A stretch of DNA of 64,000 nt from Sphaerolaimus hirsutus (taxonomy: Eukaryota; Nematoda; Chromadorea; Monhysterida; Sphaerolaimidae): positions 14,016,529 to 14,080,528 of the forward strand of contig OZ038451.1 in assembly GCA_964036195.1 (NCBI GenBank). The letters run 5' to 3'. Position numbers and translations under genes: made by a program. Below are positions 11,701 to 29,720 of the stretch, piece after piece (position 1 is the stretch's first letter; every line of letters begins with the position of its first letter). The notes under the pieces were generated by a model, which saw only the letters and a list, made by a program, of their open reading frames with translations, was not told the DNA's origin and did not search any database.

Positions 11701-13321
11701 TGTTTTTGAGCTCGAGTTGGAGTGTAGTCGAGAAGGCACAATTTTTTGTTTTCTTCAACCCCTGATCACATCGGTAGCCCTGATCACATCAGTCCGTACG
11801 GACATAAATTTCAACCCAACCCCTCCAGACGGGTCGGGTTCGCCCGGCCGCCGGGGCGGCAGCAAATCGCGTCTGCCCGACGACCGCAGGCCCGCCAGCA
11901 AGGAACGGTCGCGTCTCCCCCCACCCAGAAGGGAATCGCCTCCGCCGTCCGGGGGTGATCGAAAACGGCGCCATTCGCCGGTCATAGCGCCTGGCCGTGG
12001 CGGCGATAAACGGTGGGTGGGTGTAACGTGTTTTGGGGGATTGTATGACGAGGAGGTTTGTTAAATAGAACACGTGTCGAATGCATCTTGGGTGATTTTT
12101 TTGTAAAACTTTTTATAGCATGTCGAATTGCTTTTCCCGGTACCTATTCCGCGCACTGCCCGATAATTTGAATAATAATGCGTATAAATTTCGCACAGAA
12201 TTTACAAAATATGTCGCTCAAACATGTTGAGAACTTGTCGGTACTATAAATTGAATACTAAATTTTTAAAGATAAATATTTATCTGCAGTCGCGCCGCCC
12301 CACTCAACAGCCGTCGCGATTCACCCCCATCTCGCGCTCGGTCACCCCCTCCATCTCGCCCCTCGTCGCACCAGCAGCAGCGCAGATGGGCGCAGCCGCC
12401 CGCCCAGCTGCCCATGCGGCCGTCGCAGACGCACTTGGCACCCGGCCAAGGCAGGCCCAAGCAGCAGCAGCAGCAGGCGCACCACCGCAAGCACAGCGAC
12501 AGGAGCGACACGCGCAGCAGTTCCAGCGCGCCGTCGCAGGACGACCCCGAATCTGACTCGAAGCGCAGGTAGCTGCAGTTTTGTTTGGTGGCGTATTTTG
12601 CCGCACTTGTGTTTATGTTGTAAAAATTACGCGTGAATTAATCTCGCAGAAGTTCGAGCAGCGATGCTGAACGACGCAGGATACGCGCGAGGAAGGTTCG
12701 TTTGATTGTGCTGGCGGATGTTCTTTTTAGGGTTGCAAAAAAATTCAAAAAAATCCGATTGGCCACTGATAAAAAAATCTGTTATACCCCCCTCCTCCCA
12801 CTACAAAACCGAAAATAGTCTTGTACCGAAAATCTTAAATACAATCCCAAATCAATTCAGTTTTTCTGACCCAGAGTATTTTAAAGGCAGTAGAACTTCT
12901 TTGGCTCCCTGCAGGGGTCTCGAATGGGGGTAACCCCACCCCAAACCACCCAGCTATGTATCTCGCAGGCAAAATATTTGGCTTCTATTCCCCGAACCTT
13001 CCCCCAAATCCCCCCCCCCCAAATCGCCTGCCCCCCCTAAAATTCCAGATACCCCAGGCTCCCTGAAAAACCTGCGTGTGCAATCTAACGTCACCCCTGC
13101 TGGCACAACATGGTACCCTCAACAACAAATCACGGCCCATCTAAACATCTCTCCACACAACACAGGAGCGCGAAGTGCGGCAGGCGTTAAACACGCGCAG
13201 ACGGGAACGCGCCAGCGCGCCGAAATCGCGCGCGCGCTCCAGATCCAGCTCCGGCACCAGCTCGGGCCGCAGCAGCGCCAGCCCGCTGCCGGTGCAGAAG
13301 AAAACCCAGCACCACAGGTGA
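5784..13321 (+). CDS. CCNL1: Cyclin L (RS-domain cyclin), 15 exons, 631 aa
   Basis: Cyclin L partners CDK11 (and CDK12/13) in nuclear speckles and links transcription to pre-mRNA splicing. Coding exons: 5784-5825, 5927-6011, 6397-6462, 8899-8990, 9359-9561, 9805-9922, 10004-10068, 10154-10243, 10310-10427, 10660-10818, 11464-11656, 11829-12012, 12290-12568, 12650-12695, 13166-13321 (stop TGA). Every junction is in phase. Residues about 58-346 form the two cyclin folds, with [57 protein letters not shown] and [14 protein letters not shown]. Residues about 350-631 are an Arg/Ser-rich tail with a Q5 run and [15 protein letters not shown] nearer acceptor for exon 11 (start 11431) is also in frame. 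Intron 3 (6463-8898) is 2.4 kb and full of transposons. Animals have one or two cyclin L genes; CCNL1 versus CCNL2 cannot be decided. Confidence 0.95.
6590..7000. repeat. Degenerate short repeats around GTGCACATATCC in cyclin L intron 3
   Basis: The words TTTCATTTC and AAGTGCACATATCC recur at least five times between 6750 and 6965, spaced irregularly by 40-60 bp. They lie wholly inside cyclin L intron 3. No coding signal was recognised there. Confidence 0.5.
7506..8862. mobile_element. hAT-like TAGGGTTGG element interrupted by a second copy of itself
   Basis: The outer element 7514-8854 starts TAGGGTTGG and ends CCAACCCTA, and is flanked by CACCTTTC at 7506-7513 and 8855-8862. An inner copy (7913-8575) is inserted in it and duplicated CCTGAAGT (7905-7912 and 8576-8583). 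Both ends of each copy carry T-run/A-run hairpins. The inner copy must be younger than the outer. The whole nest sits in cyclin L intron 3. Confidence 0.85.
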
Positions 13322-13866
13322 TTTGAATTGGTCCGGGAGCATATCTCAATGTCGGTGGGGGGGGGTTATTTATGGATCAAATTTTGGACTTTGAAAGTGA
13401 TTGGTAAATTTCATTGTGGGAATTTTTGAGATTTGTGGAAATAATGGGATTTTTCACCGACTGTATTTTATCAGGATTTTTTTCGAATATGCAGGCAGAT
13501 GCGAATTGAGATATGCTTTTGTTGATTTGTTTTCGTTTTAGGGGGAGATAATTTTTCTTCATTTGGATTCGTAAATCGAGAGATTAGGTTGCGTTGATTT
13601 ATTTACCTATAATAGTTCCTGCAGGTGCGTGTGTTGTTTGTTTTCGTCAGAATGGCTGCTGTCTTGCACCCGGCTAGACGGCAGCTAAAATTTATAGTAA
13701 AAATGTTACTTAAGCCGTGTTAACAAGTGTGGTATTTAGTTGATCAAATTTACTACCAAATTTTGTAGTCGATTCGGTCAACAAAAGTAATGCTACACAA
13801 AGCCTAGTTACCTATGTCGTAAATACACTCTTTTTCGTTGCAAACCCATTTCAACAGCATTTCCGC
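13322..13866. other. Non-coding DNA after cyclin L
   Basis: This stretch holds the presumed 3' end of cyclin L. I see no clear AATAAA. It is AT-rich and I recognise no gene or defined repeat until the hAT MITE that begins at 13875. Confidence 0.4.
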
Positions 13867-14192
13867 GCTATGTCCAAGGACGTATCCGGGGGGGGTGCTG
13901 CAGCCCGCATTCACCCCCTCAAACATATAATTATCAGTGGATCGGTCCCCGTAAGCACAGATCCTGAACGTTCTGTCAAAACTGCCCGTCGCTGTATATG
14001 TACGTGCATTTACATACATATACAGTGGTTTCTGGCACTGGCGCCAGCGCCAATGACGCCATGGCGTGGCGCCTACAAATGGCGCCAGCGCCGTGGCGCC
14101 ATTCCGTCACTGTATAGGCAAAACCGCTCACGGGGCCCTGTAAACAAGCAGCGCCCCCGTTCAAAAATCCTGGATACGTCCCTGGCTATGTC
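13867..14192. mobile_element. hAT MITE with 8-bp target duplication
   Basis: Element 13875-14184 starts CAAGGACGTATCC and ends GGATACGTCCCTG. It is flanked by GCTATGTC at 13867-13874 and 14185-14192. The core contains repeated GGCGCC palindromes and a TACATACATATACA stretch. Confidence 0.85.
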
Positions 14193-15540
14193 CAATCATT
14201 TTTCCATCACAAGGACGATTATTTCCAGCCTTAGCTATTTGGCACATTTCCAGCGGCGTACTTTTTTGTCATTTTCATGTCCGTGACAGTATAACGAACT
14301 GAAATTTATCACAGGGCGGCGCCGGTCATAGCGTAATGGTCATAACGTGACTTGCCAAACAACTGGAGGATCTGTTATTATACGGTATGCGCATTTTCTG
14401 ATTTTTCGTTTCGAAGTGCCTGGTGGTGAGATTTAATTGGCCCGGTACTGTTTCTTGGGGCTTTGGCTTTTCATTGTATCGGAAATTGCACCCTGCCCGA
14501 TTCAATGTTTTTATAATTGGCTTGGCAGTGATTGTTTGACTCAGGTGCCGCCAGTTCAAGTGAAGTTAAGGTTGTATTTACGTGTAAGTCAACTTGTATT
14601 TAACTAAAAAGTATTTTCACATATTAAGTCCACTTCACCACTTAAAAGTGTACTGATGTCACTTACCACCAATCACTTAACAAGTGCGGACTTTTTTCTG
14701 GGCAGCGTATGATCGCTGAATACAATGCGGCGGGCTGCCCAAAGCACGCCGGTCTAATTAAATTTCGTCCCGAATTTTTAGTGGTAAATTGATTAAGCGT
14801 TGTGGTAAAACACGTTATTGCCAGGCTCCATAGATTCTCATTGATGATCCCGTGAATTGTTATTTATTATAAATCCATCTACCTACATGATTATTGATAA
14901 TACGGTGACTATGTATTTGTCCACATTTGTGGTGAATTTTTTTGTTTTTGATAAATGAAGTTCTCTCGTCTCTGAAGATGGATGTGAAATTGCTTTCATA
15001 CAAAATAATTGTTGATTTCTCTTACAGCTTGGTGAGACAAGCTTTACTGTCGTAATGTCGTGTTTAATCCTTTTGAGGTTGTTGTATTTCATATTAACTG
15101 GCCACATTGTCAGGCAAGGTACCAATCCCGCTCTATGTTAAATGACTAAGTTCACAAAAGTTTCACATTCGTAACGTAAATACCTAGTTCATTGGGTTAG
15201 AAAATTGAACGGTTTCCACAGCACCGAGCACCGGGCGGGCGATCGAATAGCAAATTTATAATTTTATTATAATGGCTTGTTTTCAATGCAAAAAGTTGCC
15301 AATTTGCGGTTGATACCCCCTTAAAAAACCTGACGTTAAATAAGTTTCCCGGGGGGCTATTCGAGGATTTATGGCTGTCCGAAACTATGTTTATTTACAA
15401 AATCCTTGTGTATCATTTTTCCCATGGATGCAACATTTGAAACGCAGAAAAATATCACTGGTTTTTGGTGAAACGGCGATCGGCCCACCCATTATTGGAT
15501 TGTTGAATTTGTATCGTGGTTTGTATTAGCATTTGCCGAT
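14193..15540. other. Intergenic DNA between cyclin L and the hnRNP gene
   Basis: I recognise no gene here. Around 14580-14700 several CACTT/AAGTG words form short imperfect inverted repeats. The 3' part is the presumed promoter region of the hnRNP A/B gene, which starts at 15541; I cannot identify specific sites in it. Confidence 0.3.
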
Positions 15541-21691
<6,151 letters not shown>

Positions 21692-22340
21692 ATAATATTA
21701 ATTGATGCAGGTCGGTTGGGGGCTAATAACATTGTTGCAACTTCAAAAGTCTTTTTGCCTTTGATGTTAGCCGCCTACTTAATTTTAGGTGTGTGCGCGA
21801 AGGAAAACATTTCCCAAACAAATTAGTGGACGGGAGGGTGTCGATTGTTGCATCTGCAGGTTTCCCAGCTGTCAGTTAAGCCTCAAGGCGATATTCTTCT
21901 TCAGTTTAATGTTATACTGTAGGCTTTTTAACTGATTAGTCGTTTAGTTAGTTACTTTCCGTGAGAAATCGTTCAGTTGTGGTCACTCGATCTTCAATTT
22001 TTATTTCGTACTTCGAACTTAGGAAATCCGCTATAATGTGTAGGCTTTACATGATTATTACTGTTAGCTGAGCTCCATAAAAATGGATAATTCGTATGTA
22101 TTAAGTTTTTTGGGGGGTTTTCTCTGGAAAAGTACTGAGGAAAGTAGCCCCCACTTTCATTCAAATGACATTCAATGTTGGTATCAAATTACATGTTACA
22201 GTGTGTTTTTTTAGTATGTAATTGTGGCTATTGGTAATTGTAAATATTTTAGAAAATACATTTCCGATGTTATACTCCTACTGTCAAGGTTAAGTTGTCA
22301 ATATTCGTTTTTTTCAACAATAAAGATCCCATTACAAATA
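21692..22340 (+). terminator. hnRNP 3' UTR and probable polyadenylation signal
   Basis: AT-rich sequence follows the stop codon. The first convincing AATAAA after the TGA is at 22319-22324, so the 3' UTR is probably about 0.65 kb. A nearer signal was not seen. This is inference from the hexamer only. Confidence 0.45.
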
Positions 22341-23236
22341 GTATAGTGATTTAAGTGGGCCAAAAATACAACTGTTTAGGTAAATGTAAATTACGAATAG
22401 CAATGGCGACTGCATTCGTGTGTTATTGGGCGGGGGTTATGAAACATTGTCAGTGGACTTTTGTAACTGTCGATATCAACTTCCATGATTACACGGAATT
22501 TAAATTGATGATTTATAGTCATTTTAACAATGCAAGCAGGTGATTTATTTCATTGTTCGAGAACGGAATATTTTTTTGTGGAAAACCAAACTTTTCTAAA
22601 TTAGTGGAAAACCTACATTTTGCATAAGGTTTTTGGTATTTGGTATTCGTCAGACGTCGCGTATTCTTCATGTCAATTTTTTTCCGAAAATCAAATCTGA
22701 ACATTTACGGTCATTTTGAAGTGTCAAGGTCGGTAGGTGTTTAAATAGTTTATTTGAATAAAGTCTCCTCTCATTGTTTTTACGTGCTATCGGGCTAGGT
22801 TTCATCATATTGCATGAGATAAAAAGTGCAACAAAATCAGACGCATCACGTTGAAAAATCAGGTTGAAGGAAATCATCCTTGTTTCGTTGTATCTCACTG
22901 CTGACCTAAATACCACAAATAAAAGTGAAATGTAAGGCATGAAATTAAATAGCACATAAGTTCAGAAGATCCAGATATTCCGATCCAGAGAAAATCATGG
23001 TGGCAGGTAGCCTAGGGGAGTGAGACAAAGACAAGCAAATTAAATGTGGTCAAATCACGAAATCCCTTTAGGCCCAAGTCTAAGGTCTAAGGCCTAAGGT
23101 GGGAATTGAGGCTGGAACTCACGATTCAGGTATGGGGTGGACATTTTGTAAGCAGGTTCCAATTTTCGAACTTGTCAAGTGGTACGGCAGTGTCAACTTC
23201 AAGCATATTCGACACATCGTTTCCCATTGTCGACAG
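22341..23236. other. Intergenic DNA, no recognised feature
   Basis: AT-rich sequence with no splice-consistent open frame that I recognise. Short GGCCTAAGGTC words occur near 23070-23100. Confidence 0.3.
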
Positions 23237-23414
23237 TAGTGATGTAAAAGACTCTATAAAAGTAGACTCTGGGCCAAGCGCCATGGCGCTTTTTGACCCC
23301 CCCCCCCAGTGCCAAGCGCCAATGGCGTCGAGCAAAAAGCGTAGCGCCCAAAGCGCCATGGACATGGCGTCACAGCAAGATAGCGCCAAGCGCCATGCCG
23401 CTTTTACATCACTA
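23237..23414. mobile_element. TAGTGATGTAAAA element with GGCGCC-rich core
   Basis: Starts TAGTGATGTAAAAG and ends CTTTTACATCACTA. The interior repeats AAGCGCCATGGCGCT-like palindromes. Relatives are at 25198-25357, 45256-45426 and 63540-63770. Confidence 0.65.
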
Positions 23415-23861
23415 GTCGGCAAGTATTTACATCAGTCGGCAAGTTCATCTCGCAGTTATCATTGTTCTTACAATTATAACTGTGGGGTGATTTTTTTTCA
23501 ATTTACCATTTACTTTTTTGATTATTGCCATTTGTCTTATCACTTGACAGTTTGGTGAATAAGGGACGGGTAGCTTTGGTCGATTTTGCAGGTATTTGTC
23601 TTTTTCAGATTAAGCTGAAGAACGCGCAAAAGTGGTCATGTGTTTTGGAATGGGTACATCCTTTTTTATTAAAATATTTATCGCGTTTAATATTTTTTCC
23701 TGCACTTTTCAGCTGCTCGAAGGGTTGATGGATGATTGACAAACGGGTTTACTGATCTATCACTTGATTTTTGGTGTGCTGATACTGATGAAAAACGGGT
23801 AAATTTTTGATATATTGGTCTGTTGCGTGTGGTGATCTCATTTTTATTCACTCTATTGGCG

Positions 23862-24127
23862 CACCGCACACTGAAATTTTGAGTTCAGCGTTCGAACGTT
23901 TTTGCACGCTGAACAACAAACGCTGAAATCAAAATCTAAAGGATACAAGGTTTTTGAAGCGTAAAAATTCGGAATTTGTAATTCTTCGCGTAATTTACAT
24001 TCTAGCGGAAATTTTTACGCTTCAAAAATGCTGTGTTCTTTAGATTTTGATTTCAGCGTTTGTAGTTCAGCGTGCGAAAACGTTCGAACGCTGAACGCAA
24101 AATTTCAGTGTGTGCTGCGCCGATGAA
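23862..24127. mobile_element. Fold-back palindrome (CACACTGAAATTTTG arms)
   Basis: Two arms of about 120 bp pair almost fully: the left arm begins GCACACTGAAATTTTG at about 23868 and the right arm ends CAAAATTTCAGTGTG at about 24114. The palindromic word CGTTCGAACG occurs in both arms. No coding sequence is inside. Confidence 0.75.
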
Positions 24128-24461
24128 TTGGCGAATAATTGCTGTTTGTTGTGTTTGAGCGCCGGCAAAATGGCGTCAAATTCCATGGGCGCTGATGTAG
24201 ATTTGTCTTCAAACTAAATATAAATATGCAACACCTGGGAATAGGAGTGATATTATTTTAAATATTTATTTAAGTTGTTTGTGACATTGAGAAAAAATGA
24301 ATAATTATTCCAGTTTATATTGAATTGTTTGCTTTGTTCCTAAAGAATACTTAACTATCGACTACGGTTCAGTAACGACCGCATAATAACTATTTTCATT
24401 CCTACCAAACGCTGAAAACGTCGCTTAGATATTGTCATCAAAAATTCCAGTCAGCCAGAAA

Positions 24462-27400
24462 ATGTGGGTCGACCTGGCGAACATCGCGCTGGACAAAAAT
24501 TCCAGCGACCGTCTATCGGAGAGGTTTCGCACTGCATTCGAAGTCCGTCTCTTGTTCAATCTTAAAAACAACCCATCCCCGCTCTGCATTTTCGCTCTTC
24601 GCGTCGCAGATTCTGCTACACAATGTTCATTGTGTGCCCGGGATGGGTAAACGGCTCGCTGCCACCGAGCTGCTTCACGATGTTGATCTCGTTGGCGAGG
24701 CCCGACGCGTCGTTGCCCATCGGTTTGGACAGGCTGCCGGGTTGTCTTGTTCGAGTGATGTGCGCTTGAGGCGCTGGCATGTGCGCGGCTCTTTGGATAG
24801 GAGGTTTTATGAACTGTGCGTTTTTGGTGGGTTGAAGCGGTTTGCCTCTCGCTTTAGTGGGTACAAAACCCTTCAACTTCTGGGACGTCAATTTTGCAGA
24901 CGGGCCGGGACTATCTGCTTGCTTTTTTCCCGCATCGATTGATGAAAATCCTCTGTGCAGCGTAGCCTACGCGTTCCATGTATCTTCAGGAGATACCTGT
25001 CCGACGTTTGTTCCCTTGATTTGACGTTGTTTCCTTAAAACGAAGGTCGAAAGAGTCGCCTAAAATAATTTGTCTCGATTAATGATGGCCCATGGCGCTG
25101 TCGCCAAAGCAAAAAGCGCCATGGTATGCTTGGCGCTATCTTGCTGTGGCGCCATCCCCATGAAAGGCGCCAGGGCGCTTGGTCCCTAAGTTAGGGTTAG
25201 TGATGGAAAAGCCAAGCGCTAGCGCCAAAAGAAAAAGCCCAATGGCGCTTTTGCCACTTGGCGCTGTTTTGCACTGGCGCCATTGGCGCTTGGCGCTGGT
25301 GTTCGGAAAAGCGGCGTCGCGCTTGGCGGCAAAGTCCTGGCGCTTTTTCCATCACTAGTCTTGGCGCTTTTTACATCACTACCCTCAATGTCAGGCTCAC
25401 GGTGTCCATCGAAGAAGGACATGAATCAAAAGATGACAAAAGCCTGTCAGCAAATTGGCTCAGAAATCACGTTGGGCCAAAACTGGCCTCTTGGATTTGC
25501 AACGCGGATATCGATGTTGACGCGTCTTCCAAATTGCACTCGTTATCGAAAATCAATGTGCAGCATTACTTTGAAATATATGAGAAATTGAAGACCGAAG
25601 CAGTGCCATTTGTGTTGCAGGTGTGTTTTTGGTAATGGTTGATTGCGTCACCGTTTCAGGGTTAGCTTATTTTGGATTTGATTTTTAATGGAGAGATGTC
25701 CCTATAAATATGATACTCAAAATTGTGATGTGATTTTGTTATTTTTATTTTTTAATCACTGAGAAAATTGTGTTGACTGAAAATGGAAGCAAAGAAATCG
25801 GAGAAAAAATGAATCGAATTTACCACACATTTTAAATAAAATCAATTTTTATTAAACAACTTGAGACATGCGGTATCACACATTGTCACCAGAAGAACCA
25901 ACAGTCACTTGCACAACTTTCAGAACTGGGCAGAAAAGACAGATCCGCAAAAGTTTGTGTTCGAAGATGTTGGCATAGCTTCTTATTTAGTGGTTGGTGA
26001 ATGCAAACGCATTTTGCATTTCCATCAGAAAATCCTCAAAATGCAAAATTGTTTTGTGCAGTCTTTATGGTCATCTTGGGGACACGTGCGCACATTTGCT
26101 GACTGGGGTTGCGGCAATGGATTATTGGTGCATTTCCTGAATTCTTGCGGGGTTCGTTCGTTGGAGTTCAGTCCCACTCGAGGAATTGTGTCGTTTTGTT
26201 TTTGATTGCCCAAATAGGGCCACACACGCTCTCAACTGAGTTTGTGTCAACCAAATTTTGGTGAATTATGTGATTATGTGATGTGAACTCTCCTATCTGA
26301 TAGAGCGTAGTGAATTTTATATCTTGACAAGTAATTTTTATTGTTTCTGTTAAGTGTGATGCTTTAAAAAATGTGTGTTATTTTGTTGACATTGAGTTGA
26401 CACGAATTTGCGATGTCAACTAGTGTGTGTGGGCCCAATTTGTCTACACAAGTTTTCAACCAAAATTTTGAAAACTCATTTATCAGAGTTTACCAGATCA
26501 ACTGTAGTTGACAGACACCTCATTCTAGTAAACTCAGATAGGTTCAATAACTAATTTAGGAGTTTCAATATTTCAGTTGAAAACTAGTGTGTGTAAAGCC
26601 GATATGCGCACCCTACATCTTCACATCTTTCCATCGCGCAGTACGAAGGCTTGGGCCTCGACGTGCGCTCTCGCAAATGCTGGTCTTGGTTGGGCGGCAA
26701 TTTGAAGGTGTCCACATTATTTTTTTATTTATATAATCAGACACATTTTAAAAAAGCCTTCGAAATTTCACAGGTATGCAGCATCGAGCCGGGCTGCAGC
26801 GGCGAGCGCCTGCCGTCGGACAGAGTCGACTGCATTGTGGGAAATCACAGCGATGAACTCACGCCGTGGATTTTACTTGCCGCCGCCAGGTTAAAAAAAA
26901 TTTCAGATATGATTTTATGTTTTTTTCACTGGTCGTTCGACGTTTTTCATGATATTTTACAGGGTATTGGATTTTTGGAACCCCCCATACACTTACCATA
27001 TGATACTGCCAAAAATTGCAAACGCTTATCAACCCCGTCGCAATCTTTTGTATTTTACCTGCAGCCACAATTAACAAATTTTCCAGGCACGGCAGCAGTT
27101 TCTTCGTACTGCCGTGTTGTCCATTCGATTTTTACGGCAAATACACGAGAACGAAATCTGCACGCAGCGGCGCTGAAAGTGTGTACCAGAGTTATTTGCA
27201 CTGGTTAATGGATGTGGCAATTGCGTTGGGCTTTGATGTAAAAGTTGATCGTTTGAGAATCGCCAGCACTAAAAGGGTGGGTGGGTCTGTTTGGAAATGT
27301 GCCAAACTTTTGTTCATTTTTTGTGGATACTAAGATTTCATTGGGAGCTTGGGATCAGTGTCGGGGATCGAGTGGCACTGAAAGTTTTGTGATTATCGTC

Positions 27401-28970
27401 ATCGGAACTAATTTTGATGAGTACTGAGGATCGGGACTGGAAAGGAAACTACTGACATTCGCTAAAAATAGGGATACCGGAGTACCTTTTCACCCCCACA
27501 ATCAGTATACGTATTCATTCATAGACCTGTCTCATTGGTAGACCAAAATGCGAGGTGGATACATCCTTTGTTGCAAAGGAAACTGACCGATTGCTGGCGA
27601 AGTGCCAATCAGTTCATTCTGCAAATAAAAAAATGGTGAGTTCTACATTATGTCGATGTACATAATATGGCACTGGAATTTTTATTCCTAAATATTATTG
27701 TCAATTTTTACATTAGCACCAGCAGCGAACTGGATCACGAGAAGTCAAATTTGTGGCTCGCGGCGCGGATGAACACAAAAAGCCGAATAATCTACACGAT
27801 TTGTCGCTCGATGATGTGCGCCAAATGTGTCTCACCATCATGAATTTATTGATCGGTCGGTAAATACTTTTTCTACATTCCCATAGCTTACGGGTTTGAC
27901 ATCATTTGTTTATATGTGTATGATATAGAGATTCTCATATTGAGCGGATTTTCACATCTTTATACAAATATCGAACATCCGTGAGAACATATGTACCTAC
28001 TATCGATTTTAAAAAAAAACGTAGGTAAGTGCCTTTTTTTGGAGCATGACCACGTAAAAATATTTTATATTGAATATCTATTTTATATCAAATATCGAAT
28101 ATCGACACGAAAGTTCAGATAAACTATATCGAAATCGATGAGTCTTAAGAACCAGATTTGTATTGAGTTTTGCACGTTCTTTCCCACTTTCAATCACGTT
28201 TATAATTTTTAACCACAGCGGGACAATCAACGGCGGCAACATGGCGGCAAGGTTGTTCCAAAACTCTTTCTGACGTAAGCTCCGCCTTATCTGACGACCA
28301 GCGGGCGGCTTTGCGCGCTGGAAATGGAATAGCAACGTTGATAAGAAATCACACGCACATTTTCTCGCTGCAAACACCTAATAGAGTTGGTACAAAGGGA
28401 GGGCAGCCATTGGTTTCGCTGAGGAGGTATAATGAGGTCGGTTTTGTTTGTGACCGATTTTTGATGGGATTTTATTGTTTATTTTGTTGTTGTTTTGATC
28501 TTGGTGAGAATGCGATGTATATGTGTAGTCAAAAAGATTGCTAGTGCACATGTTTGCTACGACAAGACAGTGTAAATGGTGTAGCGTTGATCTTGCTTCG
28601 AGGGTTTTTTAGGTAGCTAGCACGACCCCCTTCCCTTCACGGACTTGTAGACATCAATTTGAATTAAATGTTTCTGTGGGGTGAAATTCAAGACAAGGCT
28701 CGTCAGTAAAGTTATTCGAACGGAATTCCACACCAAATGCCTCTGTAAACGTGAATCGGTATATTTTCATACTCTCAGCACCCTGTGGCTCCAAGTGAAA
28801 ATCGAATGCGGACGAAGTGTTTCATGTATTTTTACCACCCTGACAAGTGTATTTTACCGGATGACATTTGCGTTTTCAGTCATTCCACTGATTGTTCATT
28901 GAAGGAACCATTTCGGTGTAGAAGAGGTACTGAACAATGTAACTCGACTGAAATGCTTTTTAATTTCTAA
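24462..28970 (+). CDS. TRMT44: TRMT44, tRNA (uracil-2'-O)-methyltransferase, 13 exons, about 606 aa
   Basis: TRMT44 (yeast Trm44) is a cytosolic SAM-dependent enzyme that 2'-O-methylates U44 of tRNA-Ser. Exons: 24462-24542, 24610-24826, 24900-25005, 25395-25620, 25924-25992, 26062-26151, 26642-26707, 26774-26889, 27087-27276, 27525-27635, 27717-27855, 28219-28436, 28779-28970 (TAA). Phases agree throughout. Motifs: residues about 210-235 (TDPQKFVFEDVGIASYL), SAM motif I FADWGCGNGLLVHFL at about 245, GLDVRSRKCW, GNHSDELTPW at about 308, FFVLPCCPFDFYGKY, and RIASTKRTCLIG. A C-terminal CCCH zinc finger is C557-x9-C567-x6-C574-x3-H578, as in the vertebrate protein. The first exon is the least certain; exons 2 and 3 rest on spacing against the human protein (RRFYE...ACFFP). 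The intron at 25006-25394 contains GGCGCC elements. An antisense open frame overlaps exon 2. Confidence 0.88.
25066..25382. mobile_element. TAGTGATGGAAAA element(s) with GGCGCC-rich core
   Basis: A copy at 25198-25357 starts TAGTGATGGAAAAG and ends CTTTTTCCATCACTA. It is followed at once by GGCGCTTTTTACATCACTA, the end of another copy. A related GGCGCC-rich stretch lies at 25085-25180. All are inside TRMT44 intron 3 (25006-25394). Confidence 0.6.
26214..26440. mobile_element. GCTAGTTGAC-type inverted-repeat element
   Basis: Left end GGGCCACACACGCTCTCAA and right end GATGTCAACTAGTGTGTG with GGGCCC are inverted. It is a relative of 17062-17436 and lies in the TRMT44 intron 26152-26641. The rest of that intron holds GTTGACAGACACCTCATT words shared with 37800-37960 and 47640-47800. 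Confidence 0.5.
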
Positions 28971-29240
28971 TAATGCCGTTTTTGTGTTCTGCTCTGTATT
29001 TGTTTCTTTTGATCTGTTGATTTTGTTGCAGTAATTCGTTGCATTCAAGTTATACGCAAATCGTGTGTTTACATAATTATTTATTAAAGTATGTGTTTGC
29101 AAATGACCTCTTTGCAACTGTTTTCTTCATAACAAACAAATCTTTGTAGGTACCGTATTTCGTCGAATTACCTCCCGTGGGGTTTATTTTTAAGAGTGGA
29201 AATTTTGAGGGGATGGTATTTCTAGGAAATGCGGTATGTT
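28971..29240. other. TRMT44 downstream region with a short CCGTATTnC fragment
   Basis: AT-rich sequence follows the stop codon. At 29150-29236 a short element begins TACCGTATTTCGTCGAATTACC and ends near AAATGCGGTA, a degenerate member of the CCGTATTnC family. Confidence 0.4.
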
Positions 29241-29475
29241 GAAGCAAGACCTATAAAAATGAACGTAAATAAGCGACGAATACAAGTGTTATCTGAGAGA
29301 ACTCAATGTAACTCAGCAGTGAGTGCACACGCCGATGTGAATAAGTATTGAACGGAACAGACATTGGCGCCCCGCACACTAGTTGACAAGTTGTGCACTA
29401 AAAATTTAGAATTTTGTGCTCGCGCCAAAGCAAACATAATGCTAAACTGGTGGCACATATAAATGGAAAATTGAC

Positions 29476-29720
29476 TACCGTATTTCCTCGAAATACCCCC
29501 CTCAAAATCGGCACTATGAATTTGTGGTCCGGGAAATGCATAACAGACGTTCAAAACACTTACTTACTTACGTTAGCACATCGTTTTTACCATCTACATC
29601 CTTATATAAGGCTGTAAAATCTTATAAATGGTGGTTATTGTTGCATTTTTCACGTTTTTCTCTCAAAATTTTCACTCTGAAAAAATAAACCCCCGGGGGG
29701 TAATTCGAGGAAATACGGTA
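29476..29720. mobile_element. CCGTATTTC inverted-repeat element flanked by TA
   Basis: Starts CCGTATTTCCTCGAAATACC and ends GGTAATTCGAGGAAATACGG. It has TA at 29476-29477 and 29719-29720. The element is about 241 bp with a unique AT-rich middle. It is the shortest intact copy in the window. Confidence 0.75.

Noticed and set aside
24616-24960. Long minus-strand open frame with gene-like codon choice, overlapping TRMT44 exons 2-3
   Set aside because: The plus strand of the same region gives in-phase exons whose spacing and residues fit the TRMT44 N-terminal part, so the antisense frame is most likely a shadow.
28219-28277. Frame ending in an early stop at the start of TRMT44 exon 12
   Set aside because: It results from using the GTAAAT donor at 27860; the GTCGGT donor at 27856 gives the open frame matching the family.
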